Shown: positions 35,061-47,981, numbered from the stretch's first letter. The stretch: DNA of 64,000 nucleotides from Temnothorax longispinosus (GCF_030848805.1 NC_092366.1:9046496-9110495), one strand, 5' to 3'. Numbers and translations are program-made. The notes: generated by a model not told the origin, from the letters alone.

Positions 35061-37305
35061 GGAATTATCGTAACATCACCCTCGATCCTGAGTGACCTTC
35101 AGAAGGTTTTAACCCGCGCTCGTTGTTTATTCAAAAGTTATTAACAAAAAAATTTGAGAAATGTAGCAGTCATTTTGAGTATTAAAAAATAGTCCAGTCG
35201 GCAAACATTTGAAAATCGATTAATTAGGACAAAGCTGCAAAAAATTTTAATCGCTTTGTTTGGGTGTCAGTAATGACACAACATATCAAGTTTCCGACCT
35301 CTCCCGTGGTGACCATCAGCCGCCATCTTGGAAGAAAGGGGTGAAAAATCGGTTTTTCGCGAATATCTCGGTTTCCATTAGACTTAGACTAAAATAATTT
35401 AATACAATATTGTAGGGAATTAAATTCTCTACAAAAAAGGAAGTATAGGTTTTTTTCCTACGATCAATAGTTTTGGCGCTAGAGCCGGGAAAAGTAAGAT
35501 ACTTTTTGTAACAAACGGTTTCAGCGACTTTATCTCGCCGTATCTCACTTCTCAGAGGTTATATATAGTGTACTTTTGAACTCGTTTCCTTACCACCTTG
35601 CGGTAGAGTTAGTGACGCGTTTTTTTTTGTGTGGTGTTTCCTGTAGGACTAATTCACTCAGTTTATTATTAAGATTGAGATTTTTTTTACCAGGGTTGTC
35701 TTAATTATTCAATAATATATAATTAAACTCGTGAAAGTGTCAACGATTTAAAACAGCGTATGCGAGTCAGGCACTGAACGTGGCGGTGCGCAAATAAAAA
35801 AGAAAAAACCGTGTATTCAAATAATATCTTATAATTAATAACGCCTACTTACTAAAAGATTAAGTTTGTTAGTGATAAATGTTTGTCATTTTAGAATAAC
35901 AAATTTGATGAAATTTGTAACAATAAGACACAGTTAGGGTTGTCGGCGTTGTCGCAACAAATTGCATTTTCCAACTAATTAAAATAATAAAATTATTATG
36001 ATATTAAATGCTAATTGCACGAGGAAACTAGAATGTTTATATACGTTACGTACATGACAAAGGGTTTCGCGAATTAAATGAAGTGTCGCGGAACTATTTT
36101 GATCATTCTATTAGATTTTAGATTGTTATAAGTAAAATTAAAATTTAGTGTATTAGTTGTATTAATAATATTGTTTCTTAGAATAATATGTAACGCCGCA
36201 TATAAAATCTGACTTGACTAATTTAATAGCGTTAATATAAGGCTGATTTATCGTTATTTATATTCTTGTATAAATCTAGCAGCTGTAGTAAGAGTGCAGA
36301 TTTCAATACACTAGCTGCATCAAATTATATAGGCATATACATATACATACACACATACATGTACATTTATATTTTTTATATTTTTATACACACACATTAC
36401 TTCTAGGTTTAGAATACTTATAATTTAAAATTTAAAACTTAAACACCTTTTAGTAGTAAAAAGCTTTCTCATTGCGGCAAGGTAGATGTACGAGATGATA
36501 TATCGCGAGAAAGGTTTTTTGCGTTTTTAATTTTTTTGTATTTTTTTTTATTTTTATAATTTTTTTTAATTTTTAATTTTCTATTGTAAGTCGTGAAGAC
36601 GCGTTTAGTTTCAGCAACTTCCCTGGAACACTTTTTTTATTCGTTCGATCAATTTATTGCAATCTCATTTGTAGAAAGCAAAGGCAGGCGTTGATTAAAT
36701 AATAAATAAAACTAGGATCTTATTTGATTTTCTAATAGCAGGCGAAATAAATTCAATTCGAACAAGTGCGCAGCATTGAAAAATTAAAATTCTGTTAAAA
36801 TAAAAAATAATGTATTTTTCTATGGATTAGGGTAGAGGTCATTAACGACTTTGCTCTTCCTTTATTCAAAGGAGAGTAAATGCTTCATTTTTTGCTGATT
36901 CCAGGGGGGGAGGGTAAATGCCTCGTCTTGTCCCCCGCTGTGGACGCCTATATATACATATATATGTATATTAAATTGTGAATATATATATTGCAAGTAC
37001 TTCTTTTTAATTCAGAATTCATGTATCTTTGAATAAGAAAGTGGTGCATTAAAATTATGCATAATATTATACATATATACATAACATTTACATATATCAT
37101 TACTTACTTATATGTTTTCTCTGTAACAAATTATGACGTAAATATAAACATTTAACAAATTTCATGAGTGCATAAATAATTTATTTATGTCATCCTTTAC
37201 TGAAAATAATATCACAGGGTTGATTAATTAATTGTCAGTAAAAGTAATTATTATTTTACAAATGTTTGTATTATAATTTAAAATACCATCTTGTATGAAT
37301 ATTCG
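35061..37305. other. Intergenic sequence, no gene seen
   Basis: I found no exon here. GCCGCCATCTTGGAAGAAAG near 35320 and the following 250 bases look like transposon flank rather than host gene. The rest is AT-rich with small TATA-type microsatellites near 36340 and 36955. Confidence 0.4.
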
Positions 37306-38060
37306 ACAGATTGCAGGTTATACATATACACAATATAAATTCTTTATCATAGATGAAGCTCATAATTAATTTGCAAATACATCACACAAAGATAACTTTT
37401 ATTATAATTTTATTCTTCGATTTAGAGAATAAAATGTAGATATGATCACACATAAATGTTGGAACAGATTCGGTTATCTATCACATATTAGATTGTTGGA
37501 TGGCCAATATTCATAATAATCGATCATTTAGGCACGATCAGTGTTCAAAAGTCAAAATAAGGTGTTATTTTAGTTAGTACATATTTTTTTTACATAATTA
37601 CATATTTTTGTATTAATAAAAAGAATAAATGATGCAGTTCTGTAAAATAATACATTTTAATCCACTGTCCCACAATAGTACCAAAATAACGCGTTATTTT
37701 GACGTTTGAACGCTGATAGCGAAATGGTCGATTATTGTGAATCCTGCCCATTGTAACTTTCTATCAGCATCACATAAACGTCATAAACACATAAACTATC
37801 TATTTGTGAAGTTTCTGCCAAATTCAAAAATCCGAAATACAATTTCCATTATAAGAATCGTGAGGAGTACTTCAAGTTGGAAAAAAAAGACTTAAAAGAG
37901 ATAGACAGCCGAATCCTGTAAAATCTTCTTATTTCTCTGACAAAGATGGCGTGCATAAGAAAACTGGTATGACATATCACAATCGAACAAACAATTTCGT
38001 ACGATAATGAAAACCGCATGCAAATAGATCAATTAATACTGACAGATTATGTATCGGTTG
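37306..38060 (+). repeat. Direct repeat, left copy (partner at 51505-52390)
   Basis: About 750 bases, from TACATATACACAATATAAAT through ATAATCGATCATTTAGGC and AGATAGACAGCCGAATCCTG to ACAAACAATTTCGTACGATA, recur in the same order and orientation 14.2 kb to the right with many small differences. The function is unknown; it could be an old transposon family or a segmental duplication. Confidence 0.75.
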
Positions 38061-38075
38061 GGCGGTTGTTGCCCT

Positions 38076-39596
38076 TATGAAAAAGTACACTCAACTTTGA
38101 TGGTCAACATCAACCTTAAATTTAGGTGTAGATTGAGTGTTGACCATTAAGGTTTAGGTAAGTCGTGGGTTCAATCCTCAATGATGAGTGTACATTGGGA
38201 GATTACTCTCAATGATAGGTGTAGGTTGGGGATTAAGCCTCAATGTTTAGTGTAGGTTGGAGATTGATCCTCGTCGTTGGATGTTGGTTTGGTGTTAACA
38301 GAGTGTTAACCTTTAATGTCCTATGTCGATTTAATCAGTGTCGCCATGATCCCTTTATCGTTGGGTGTCGTTTAAATGTATTGTGTTAATTTTTGTTAAG
38401 TGTCAATTGACGGCTTGGTTTATTGGAAAAGTGTTTCAGATATAAAAGTTGAAAGGTTTAAAGAGGGCCAATAGATGATCTTATTGGATTTTGGATCAAG
38501 GGCCTGTATTGAGCCCAATAGAGCCCAAGTCAAATTTTTTAAATGAAAACATTGCCATTATATAAAATGCAATATGAATAAAAAATTATATTGTATTGGC
38601 AGACATATGGATAATGTATAAATATTTTTTTATTTGACCATTACAATAATTGCGTTGCAATATTAATTTTTTAAGGTTTCTATTTCCATTAAATAGTTAC
38701 TTTATAACTGTAAAAGTCACAACAAAATTCCTGTTTGTAATTTGACAATTTTGAAAATTAAAATATTATATAACATTAGGTACATTTTCAGTACTACATC
38801 CGCTCATTTATTAAACAAGAAGTTAAATTAAGCAACTAATTAAATTATTAATATTAAATATTAATACAATAAGATATTTGTATTTACATTTATCAAAATA
38901 AAAAATAAGTTCAATTATGAAAATAAATATTAATAATTGGACTTATTAAAAATTAAATAATTTGTTCAGATATTGCGTTCGAATTCTTTTTGCGTTTTAC
39001 AACGCCCGATCGTTTCACATTAGATGGCGCGACGCGCGAGTCGCCACTTTCAAAGAGCCCCCGCTCCCGCCTCCTTCCTCTCTTGTTAGGTGTCATGGCC
39101 GCACTTGCTTGCGTTTCTTTGAACGTGTCGAGTCCGTTGCCTTTTTCTTGACGGATTGATCGTTGCGGCGCGTGTTCTGGAGACCAACCGAGCAAGAGTC
39201 GGATCATCAGAGAGCTAAGCTCACCGCCAGGAAAGGGAGAGCTGCGGCAGCTAGCGTCCGAGAGGGAGGATCGAGGCGATAAGTCCGGTCCAGCGAGCGG
39301 AGCCCTTAAGAGATTCTCATTGGGACGCCATATTTGTTACTTTCATTTGAGGGTTCATTTTATACCATTATTTTTAAGGATTAACCATTAATTGAAGGTT
39401 AACTATCACTTGAAGGTCAACCATCATCCAAAGAAAAACCCTTAAAGTTGGGTGTGATTTTGGACCGTCAATTGAAGGTTAACCATCATTTGAAGGTTAA
39501 CATTCAATTGGCGGTCCGAAATCACACCCAACTTTAAGAGTTTTTCTTTGGTGTTTTTTTAACGGTTAACACCAAACGTTGAGTGTATTTTTCCAT
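38076..39596. mobile_element. 1.5 kb inverted-repeat element with AAGGTTAACCAT repeats
   Basis: The left end TATGAAAAAGTACACTCAAC and the right end GTTGAGTGTATTTTTCCATA are mirror images with few mismatches. Motifs of the type TGAAGGTTAACCATCA recur at the right side within a smaller palindrome (about 39437-39550), and AATGATGAGTGTA-type repeats lie on the left. A GC-rich block at 38980-39330 has a different composition and no recognised product. It ends just before the P-like element. Confidence 0.55.
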
Positions 39597-39835
39597 AAAG
39601 ATGCACCGACATACAAGTCAGCATGGTGGAAGTAATAAGGTGTGCTATCTTCTCGGACGAATTTTCGTCACATTCTGCGCAGCACCAAGTTTCCGCCATC
39701 TTGCAAAATCACTATAGCCAACCGATAGCAACGCGACGATAAAAGTAAACGAAAGTGTCACGGTATACACAGGTTATACACAGTTTTGTAGCAATTTTAT
39801 GATTTTTGTGAATGTAATATAAAAAATCTTTTATA

Positions 39836-41036
39836 ATGCCGTCGTGTTCTTTTAAAAACTGTAAAAATACGTCGCGAAATAAAAAAAATGTAAGATATTT
39901 TTCATTTCCAAAAAATCAAGAAATGATTGCGAAATGGAAAATACTTTGCAAAGAAAACGTCAACCCAAACAACGGTATGTACATATAATACTAATAGGTG
40001 ATAAATAGAATTTAACAAATTAAAAATTATAAAATATAATAAAATTGATAAAATACATTATTTAAAATTTGTTTATCTAGCTCGGGTTTGTTCCCAACAT
40101 TTCCATTCTTCACAATATAAAGATCGATCGTGGCTACTTGGGCTACTACCTAACTATAGCCCTGTGAAATCTCGGACATTGAAACTTGATGCAATTCCAA
40201 TGGAATTTGTAGAGGACAATGCAACAACTGTGGTGGAGAAGGATTTGAGTATGTATATAGACATTACTTCTATTTATATGAATAGATTTATGTTTTAAGT
40301 GATTATATATTAATAATGTATAAATAATACTCCTGTCTTCCATACAATATATTAAATATACTTTCAGGAACAGAAGTAAGAGAATGTACACACGTTGCTA
40401 CAGACTGTGTTGCATCGAGCTCTGAGAGTTCTGTGATATCGATGCTTGCAAATGAAGTCGCATTAAGCTTCACAAATGAAGAAGCATCATGCTCTGTGAC
40501 TCAAGTCGCATCGAGCTCTGAGACTCGAGATACACCAAGCTCTGCGAATCCAGTTGCATCATGCTCTACAAGTACAAGCAGTGATAACTTTAGTACGTCC
40601 TTGTATTATGATTTTTTGTTGGTTAGATTTCTATTACTTAACTAAATTTTTAGCAAAGTTTTATTTATTTATTTTTATATTTTCTTATCGTGAAGGTTCA
40701 ATACAAGTTCCTTTCAATCAAGATGATATACAGAAACTGATACGGGAAAATGCAGACTTGGTTCGCCAAAATGAAATTCTTCAAAATAAAGTTCTTCAAT
40801 TGGATCAGATTAATAAACTGCATGAGAAAGAGATGAAGAATATTAATAAAGGACACGAGCAAGAGATGAAAAACAAATTGCAAGAGATGCTAAGTCCTTT
40901 TTTCACACCTGGACAAGTTAAACTCTTAATGAATCCCACGCAGAAGATAACCCGTTGGTCTTCAGAGGATATTGCAGCTGCAATATCATTGAGAAGCGTA
41001 AGCCCGAAAGCTTACAGATATTTGAGAAAAACATGA
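39836..41036 (+). pseudogene. P-element transposase, N-terminal half (THAP domain)
   Basis: Four exons join in phase: 39836-39974, 40081-40248, 40368-40592 and 40696-41036, giving 290 residues. Residues 1-90 form a THAP zinc-binding domain with MPSC, FKNC and VCSQH, the DNA-binding module of P transposase and THAP9. A Ser/Thr-rich linker follows, then a coiled coil (about residues 185-240, LIRENADLVRQNEILQNK). Next comes the segment FFTPGQVKLLMNP with WSSEDIAAAISLRS, typical of P transposases before the catalytic core. The frame ends because the copia LTR (TGATAG) begins exactly here and supplies the stop. The catalytic core is absent, so the gene cannot make an active transposase. Confidence 0.88.
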
Positions 41037-41311
41037 TAGCCGTACCGTTAGCGTATACCGAATAAAGAACGAAACAGGGATGAAGTACTTGCAATACAAC
41101 ACTTTTATTCAGACCAGTACATAAGTAAAGAATCGCGTGAAAGGCAATGAATGTTACAAAAACGTTATTGCAGAGAAAAAAGCTTAGGTCAGTGTTGCCA
41201 TAACTAAAAGCTCACTAGAGTGAAGCGAATGACAGCGCCACACCACGCCAATGTATGCAACCAAAAGAAAATAAAACCCTTAATTTATCTTGATTATATA
41301 TGACTCTAACA
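41034..41311 (-). repeat. Copia 3' LTR
   Basis: This is bounded by TG..CA on the - strand. Its last bases form the stop codon of the interrupted THAP transposase frame. A possible AATAAA on the - strand lies at 41104-41109. Confidence 0.85.
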
Positions 41312-41318
41312 CTCCTCC

Positions 41319-43778
41319 TTAATCAATATAAATTAAATTACAGCGATCTTTTAATGTAATGAACTTATTTTTAGCTAAACCTTTGGTTAGTAAATCGGCT
41401 AGCATAGTTTCAGACGGACAATATTCGCATATGATATGCTTTTTATCAATGTGGTCCTTTACAAAGTGAACTTTTGTGTCAATATGTTTTGTCCTATTAC
41501 TTAATTTTTCGTTGATAATCATCTTCAAGACGCTTTGATTATCTTCGTAAATCTTGGTATGAGTTTGTCCTCTCCATCTAAAATCCTTCAGAAGTCTTTG
41601 TATCCAAATCGATTCTTTGCATGCTTCAGAGAGTGCGATAAATTCCGCTTCAGTTGATGACAAAGCGATGCAGTCCTGTTGTTTGCAACTCCAACTAATC
41701 GCCCCTCCTAGCATGAATATGAAACCGGAATTAGATTTCCTTGTCTCTCGATCTTCAGCCCAACTTGCATCGGCAAATCCAATTAGATTCTCGTTGTCCT
41801 TAACATCCCCCAGTTTTAAACGTAACGATGAGGTACCCTTAAGATATCTAATTAATTTCTTAACTTGATTCCAATCAGACGTTGTTGGTTTAGATACCTT
41901 TTGCGATAAGATACAAGTTGCTGCCGCAATGTCAGGACGTGTATTTGTTGAAATATATAGTAAATGACCAATTGCACTACGATACTTGTCGTTATTTGGC
42001 ATAATATCTTCGTTTGGCTCCTTTTGATATGATGCACTCAACGGTATATCTGAATCTTTAGCATCGCTCAATTGAAATCTCGCAGTCACATTTAAGATGT
42101 ACTTTTGTTGGTCGAGTAGAAAACAATCATCTTGCTTCGCAACTCTGATTCCTAAATAACTCGTTACTTTACCGAGATTTTCAATATCGAAGTTTGCTTT
42201 AAGCATTTTCTCGAACTTGTTGATTTCTTCAATCGAGGTCCCAGCTGCTAATACGTCATCTACATATACAAGAACATATACTATTCCTTCGCTTCCGTAA
42301 TATATGTATAAACAATGATCGGTCTTGCTTTGTACAAACCCTGCTTTGGTTAAAATCTCGTGTAACGTTTCGTTCCAATTGCGTGCAGACTGTTTTAACC
42401 CGTAGATGCTCCTCATTAATAAACATACCTTGTCCTCAGCTCCCTCTTTCTCGAAACCGGGTGGCTGACGCATATAAATCTCCTCCTCCAGCACACCGTT
42501 CAAAAAAGCAGTCTTTACGTCGAAGTGAAAGACTAGCATTCTTCGACTTGCAGCAACGGAAAGGAATATCCTGAATGTTGTTTGTCGGGCTACAGGTGCG
42601 AATACTTGATCGTAATCGACACCATACTTTTGACTAAAACCCTGAGCTACAAGTCTTGCTTTAAATCTTCTTGTGTTTCCGCTTGCATCTGATTTCAGCT
42701 TGTATACCCATTTACAGCCAACTAAATTTTTGCCTTCGGGTAAGGCGACCAACTCCCATGTCTTATTAGCTTCTAATGAACTTAGCTCCTCCTGCATAGC
42801 ACGAATCCAATTATTTCTTTGATGACATGAAAGCGCTTCGTTCAAATTTGATGGTTCACCATCCATTACAACGCTTATTTGTTCGATTAATCGTTGAGGT
42901 TGAATGCCTTTATTCGGTCTGCTGGAACGTCTCACTGGAGTAGGCTGATACGTGACATCGTTGGATCCTTCAGTCGAGCTTGAATCTTCAGTTATATTTT
43001 CATCCTTCGGAATATTTTGGGCCGGAAATCCGTCGTCAGAAGGTACAATCTCGATAGCATCTTCATGAGTAACAGTCTTCTTCGCCTCAATTGATTGCTT
43101 ACCAGCAGGATTTTCTTCCTCAATAAACTTAACATCTCTTGATATTAAAACCTTCCTAGAACTTGGTACGTAGACTCTGTACGCTTTTGACTCCATGTCA
43201 ACACCGAGTAAAATTCCTTTAAGCGCCTTTAAATCCAACTTTCTTCGATTCTCATCAGGAATTTTGACATAACAGTCTGCACCGAAACGTTTTAAGTTTG
43301 TATAAATTGGCTTTTTATCGTGCCAATACTCGAACGGCGTTTTATTTACATTTTTCCAAGGAAGTCTGTTTTGCAGGAAATTTGCTGTTGTAACTGCTTC
43401 GCCCCAGAACCTATATTCCATGTTTGCATCAAGTAGCATGCATCGAGCCATTTCGATTAAGGTCCTATTTTTCCTTTCAGCGACCCCGTTCTGCTGAGGC
43501 GAGTGTGGTGCTGTGCGTTGAGACTTGATACCGTTTTCGTTCAAATAATTTACGAACGACTTGCTGAGATATTCTCCACCTCTATCTGTGCGAAGACATT
43601 TAATTTTTCTACCAAATTGATTTTGTACCAACTGATGGAATTCCTTAAATTTCTGGAATACCTCTGATTTCTCTTTAATTAAGTAGATTGTGGTATATCG
43701 CGAGAAATCATCAATAAACGTTAATAGATAACGATAACCTGAGGCAGTTTTTTGTCTGCATGGGGCCACAGATATCAC
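41319..43778 (-). pseudogene. Copia pol: integrase, reverse transcriptase, RNase H
   Basis: The frame is 819 codons long. The integrase core comes first, with FIDDFSRY, the TDRGGEYLS segment and HSPQQNGVAERKNRT supplying the D-D-E residues. Next comes the reverse transcriptase, with WVYKLK, RLVAQGFSQKYGVDYD and the catalytic YVDDVLAAG around residue 505. RNase H follows (GFADASWAED, LSSTEAEFIALSEA and KHIDTKVHFVKDH). The order integrase before reverse transcriptase identifies Ty1/copia. Its upstream end overlaps the gag frame in another phase: a homopolymer A-run near 43755 has one base too many for one continuous polyprotein. Everything after that point is intact, so this is a single recent lesion or a sequencing error. 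Confidence 0.92.
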
Positions 43779-45204
43779 TATGGATTAAATCCAATATCGT
43801 AGACGATCGATTCTGTGATTCCTTTGCGAAAGGTACACGTGTTACCTTCCCTTGGATACATACTTCGCAACTTCCCTTATTACATCCGGAACCACAGCCT
43901 GCCAGTTCCATTCCAGTTACAAAGCCATTTGACGGAATCTTCTTGACAATGTCAATATCACGATGACCCAGAACACGGTGCCATTGATGAATGCATAGCT
44001 TTTGACAATTGGCAACTGCATTTACTTCGTTTGCTATTCGCATCTGATACAAATTCCCGACGATATCACCCACAGCAACTTGACGTTTTCCATCGCAGGT
44101 ACGGATTTCACAGGTGCCTCCACTGAATCCTACTTTGAATCCTTTCTCTGTCAATCGCTTTACGGAAATTAGGTTTCCTCCAATTGATGGGACGTACAGG
44201 ACATTTTCAATCGTTACTCTTGTCGTGTCACCGCTGCTGTTTATAAATACTACGGCCACTTTGCCCTTGCCGGATGCTTTGACTTCTTGTCCGTTTGCCA
44301 CCGACACCTTTTCGCTATGTGCGCCGTCAAACTCAATGAAATTTTCACGTCTGCAGCTGACATGACACGTTGCCCCAGAATCAAGGATCCAACCATTGGC
44401 CCTGCCAACCAGAAATAACAATTCATCAGAGGCATCATCGTTCTTAATTACATTAGCTTTTGATTTATTTTGATTACCTGTTAATCCTTTCTTCGCCTTC
44501 CATTTCGCATAATCCTCGCATTTATTGCGAAGATGTCCTTTGCGCTTGCAGAAGTAGCATGCCGTAGACTTCTTGGTGCCATCATTTGAGAATTTTAGTA
44601 CATGTGAATCACCTTGGCCTCCATTATCCCTATCCTTACGCCGTCGGTACTCTTCAATAATCTTAGAACGCACAAAAGATGACGATAATTCGGTTTCCGA
44701 TCGTGCCTCTAATGCTGTGATCAAACCATCATAACTGCTTGGTAATGAACCGAGAAGCGTTGCGCTCATAATAAATTCTGGATTAAGCTCTTCCCCGAGG
44801 GCCAACAACTGCTGGAACAACTCATTCATGCGATTCACATGGGCTTCCATATCGCTGTTCTCATCGGCACGTTGTCGCATGATGGTGCGAAGAACTCTAA
44901 TCTTAGTACCGGGCGTGTCACGTTCGTGGAATTCTTTCAACGCGGTCCATGCGTCCTTAGCATATTTGCAGGTTCTAATATGCTGAATCTGATCATCGTC
45001 GATCATCAAAGATATTGTGGCCAGTGCTTTTTCATCTGCTTTCGTCCAATCGGAGGTGACTGGTGACGGTCTGTCCTCACAAATTGTATGCCAAATACCT
45101 TTTTCTTTTAACAACATCTCCGTACGAAACCGCCAATTAAAATAGTTAGTGGCATTGACCCGCGGGATAACGTATTTGGTTATGGCGTCCGTCGACATGG
45201 CCAT
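43711..45204 (-). pseudogene. Copia gag, zinc knuckle, protease and integrase start
   Basis: The frame of 497 codons starts at ATG 45204, 54 bases after the primer-binding site. Residues 1-200 are a copia-type gag. A CX2CX4HX4C knuckle occupies residues 216-229 (CYFCKRKGHLRNKC). The aspartic protease signature WILDSGATCH is at 272-280. The GAG-pre-integrase block has HQWHRVLGH and CEVC. The frame then runs into the A-run near 43755 and ends out of phase after about 15 unrelated codons. The pol frame continues one base over. Confidence 0.92.
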
Positions 45205-45257
45205 CCTTTATCCGTTTTTAATGAAATCCACGAAACACGTTCTTATTCAGCAAATAA

Positions 45258-45271
45258 CTGGGCCCATAACC
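45258..45271 (-). promoter_or_regulatory. Copia primer-binding site (initiator tRNA-Met fragment)
   Basis: On the - strand the 14 bases after the LTR remnant read GGTTATGGGCCCAG. This is complementary to the anticodon-loop side of initiator tRNA-Met. Copia-group elements are known to prime from an internal half of that tRNA instead of its 3' end. Confidence 0.8.
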
Positions 45272-45509
45272 TGATAGCCGTACCGTTAGCGTATACCGAA
45301 TAAAGAACGAAACAGGGACAGAGAGAAACCTGAGAGAGGCCACCCCGGCATTTTTCGTCAATTTTTCTGTGTCGCATTTTCCGACGCGCCGCCTGAGAAA
45401 GTGCAACTCAACTACGTCGTTTCGCTCGGTAACCGCACATGGTTTGCGTCCGTGCTAATGGTTCGTGTCCGAACTAGCCAGTTAGAGGGGATATGCTGCG
45501 GCCGTGGCG

Positions 45510-45516
45510 CACAGTG
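45510..45516 (+). other. Transib terminal heptamer CACAGTG, left arm
   Basis: CACAGTG stands 178 bases beyond the transposase stop, pointing into the element; its mirror CACTGTG is at 48159-48165. CACAGTG is the consensus heptamer of V(D)J recombination signals, and Transib termini begin with related heptamers. The other terminus of each copy is missing. Confidence 0.55.
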
Positions 45517-45693
45517 AAGCCGTTTGCGCGAATCGCGGAAAAAATTATGTTACTTGTGAAATATGTGTAATGAATGATCATAGAACCTTTCAATGTTGAC
45601 TTATAAAAATTTCAAAAGTGTATATTTATTAAAAATTAATGATAGGAACAAGTTTTTGATTGAAATTAAATAAAAATTTAATTTACATTTAAT

Positions 45694-46776
45694 TTACGTA
45701 TAAGGGCAAAGTAATTCTTGCGTCTCATCGCTTAAGTCTAAATTTTTTTGATGTGGTTTACTTCTTAAACTAGTTATTAACGGATCGGATGACACGAGCA
45801 TCATATGCATAACATCTTTATTTGTAAACAGACGGCTACATTTTCTACTATGATTAAGTCGGATATCGTTTATAGTCCTTATTTCTTGCCTCTTGAGCTT
45901 TTTTCGATAATGTCCCAACAGGTAACGCTGCATTTTCCGAGGCATTTTCTATAATTTCCTTACCGTGAAGAAGAATTTTATGAACGGTAATTGGCATAAA
46001 GTACCAAGAATATTTTTCAATAAATATTTCCGCTGCCTTGTACGCATAAGAACCGAATTTTTCTGAATTTATTTCTTCACCACAATTAATCGTTTGTAAT
46101 ATTGTGGAAAATCTTCTGATCAATTCCTCGTCAACTCCAGTTATTTCTGTTGTGATTTTTGGATCAGCAAAAAATCTTCGAGAAGTATTTCCGTCATTAG
46201 ATGATCCGGAACCTTGTTTAACGATGTCTACCCTCGGTCCAAGTTTATTATAAAAAGCGTCTTGTATTCTTTTTTTGTTTCTTCTTTTTGAACGCGTGTT
46301 TCTGGCGTTGTTGACCACTTATTCTTGAAAGACAAATTGTAGGCAATATGTAATATACATTCCATGAATTTGATTCGTGCGTGCAAGCGGTGACATTCCT
46401 AATTTGAGTGGTTCTTTTCTTTGTTAGACCTTTTATTAATTTCTGTTAAGTTGTTCATTTGAGATGGTTTGGAACCGCAAATGAAGCACGAAGATGATGA
46501 AGGCGTGTGGGTTACAGCTTGAGCTACCTTACCGTCTATCATCGTAAATATCATTTGATGATTTATTTTGAATGTGGTTCCGAACTTTTCTATTTCTGTT
46601 TCTCGTAATTGAGCAATTTCGTCATCCATACGTTGCTTTTCACTTTTTATTTTTTTAGCAGTTTTTTTTGTGTATTCAAATTGTATTGCTCTGCAATATC
46701 TCGTTGAAGAAGGTCGATCATTATTCCAAATAATAATATTTTTATCGTAAAATGAAGTAAGACGTAAGGGCATCAT
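45694..46776 (-). pseudogene. Transib (RAG1-like) transposase fragment, left arm
   Basis: Reading from 46776 down, three overlapping frame segments (46776-46399, 46318-45854 and 45945-45694) together resemble the C-terminal two thirds of Transib transposase, the family ancestral to RAG1. Segment 1 has MIDGKV, whose Asp matches RAG1 D708, then CFICG for the CxxC of the zinc site. Segment 2 has SNDGNTSRRFF, then VHKILLHG (the H-x4-H zinc ligands) and QEARNKDYKR, holding the catalytic Glu. Segment 3 has NHSRKCSRLFTNKDVMHMML. Two frameshifts separate the segments, and both are shared by the right arm. The first catalytic Asp and the N-terminus are missing, cut off at the palindrome centre. Not functional. 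Confidence 0.82.
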
Positions 46777-47046
46777 CTGTGACTAATTCTTGATAGGAGA
46801 TGGAAAAGCTTTTCATGTCTTGAAAGGAGAAAAGAACGCAACGGATAATTGTTGTTTCGAGTGCATTGTTGCTGCAAAAGTCTTTTATAACAATTGGCAC
46901 TAACTAGTCATTGGTTCGTTACATAAATTTTATAAAAATACAATATTTGGAATAATGATCGACCTTCTTCAACGAGATATTGCAGAGCAATACAATTTGA
47001 ATACACAAAAAAAACTGCTGAAAAAATAAAAAGTGAAAAGCAACGT

Positions 47047-47981
47047 ATGGATGACGAAATTGCTCAATTACGAGAAACAGAAATAGAAAAGTTCGGAACC
47101 ACATTCAAAATAAATCATCAAATGATATTTACGATGATAGACGGTAAGGTAGCTCAAGCTGTAACCCACACGCCTTCATCATCTTCGTGCTTCATTTGCG
47201 GTTCCAAACCATCTCAAATGAACAACTTAACAGAAATTAATAAAAGGTCTAACAAAGAAAAGAACCACTCAAATTAGGAATGTCACCGCTTGCACGCACG
47301 AATCAAATTCATGGAATGTATATTACATATTGCCTACAATTTGTCTTTCAAGAATAAGTGGTCAACAACGCCAGAAACACGCGTTCAAAAAGAAGAAACA
47401 AAAAAAAATACAAGACGCTTTTTATAATAAACTTGGACTGAGGGTAGACATCGTTAAACAAGGTTCCGGATCATCTAATGACGGAAATACTTCTCGAAGA
47501 TTTTTTGCTGATCCAAAAATCACAACAGAAATAACTGGAGTTGACGAGGAATTGATCAGAAGATTTTCCACAATATTACAAACGATTAATTGTGGTGAAG
47601 AAATAAATTCAGAAAAATTCGGTTCTTATGCGTACAAGGCAGCGGAAATATTTATTGAAAAATATTCTTGGTACTTTATGCCAATTACCGTTCATAAAAT
47701 TCTTCTTCACGGTAAGGAAATTATAGAAAATGCCTCGGAAAATGCAGCGTTACCTGTTGGGACATTATCGAAAAAAGCTCAAGAGGCAAGAAATAAGGAC
47801 TATAAACGATATCCGACTTAATCATAGTAGAAAATGTAGCCGTCTGTTTACAAATAAAGATGTTATGCATATGATGCTCGTGTCATCCGATCCGTTAATA
47901 ACTAGTTTAAGAAGTAAACCACATCAAAAAAATTTAGACTTAAGCGATGAGACGCAAGAATTACTTTGCCCTTATACGTAA
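47047..47981 (+). pseudogene. Transib (RAG1-like) transposase fragment, right arm
   Basis: This is the mirror copy of the fragment at 45694-46776, with segments 47047-47277, 47330-47821 and 47730-47981. It carries the same Asp, CxxC, H-x4-H and Glu landmarks and the same two frameshifts. One further base in an A-run near 47020 shifts its upstream part. The two copies point outward from the palindrome centre, so their broken N-terminal ends face each other. Confidence 0.82.

Larger units (their letters stand above)
41034..45318 (-). mobile_element. Ty1/copia retrotransposon with truncated 5' LTR
   Basis: The element lies on the - strand. The 3' LTR (41034-41311, 278 bp) runs from TGTTAGAGTCA to GGCTATCA. 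A purine-rich tract (AAGGAGGAGT on the - strand) adjoins it. Of the 5' LTR only the last 47 bases remain, at 45272-45318, identical to the same part of the 3' LTR. The primer-binding site (45258-45271) follows that remnant directly. Gag-protease and integrase-reverse transcriptase-RNase H frames lie between. The near-complete coding region and the identical LTR stretch suggest recent insertion, and a later rearrangement removed most of the 5' LTR. Confidence 0.93.

Noticed and set aside
35250..35400. A host exon near GCCGCCATCTTGG
   Set aside because: No frame or splice signals fit; GCCATCTTG motifs also occur in transposon ends in this window (39693, 22667).
43740..43775. A AAA AAC heptamer at the copia frame break as a programmed -1 frameshift site
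   Set aside because: The downstream pol frame is +1 relative to gag, not -1. A one-base insertion in the A-run explains it better.
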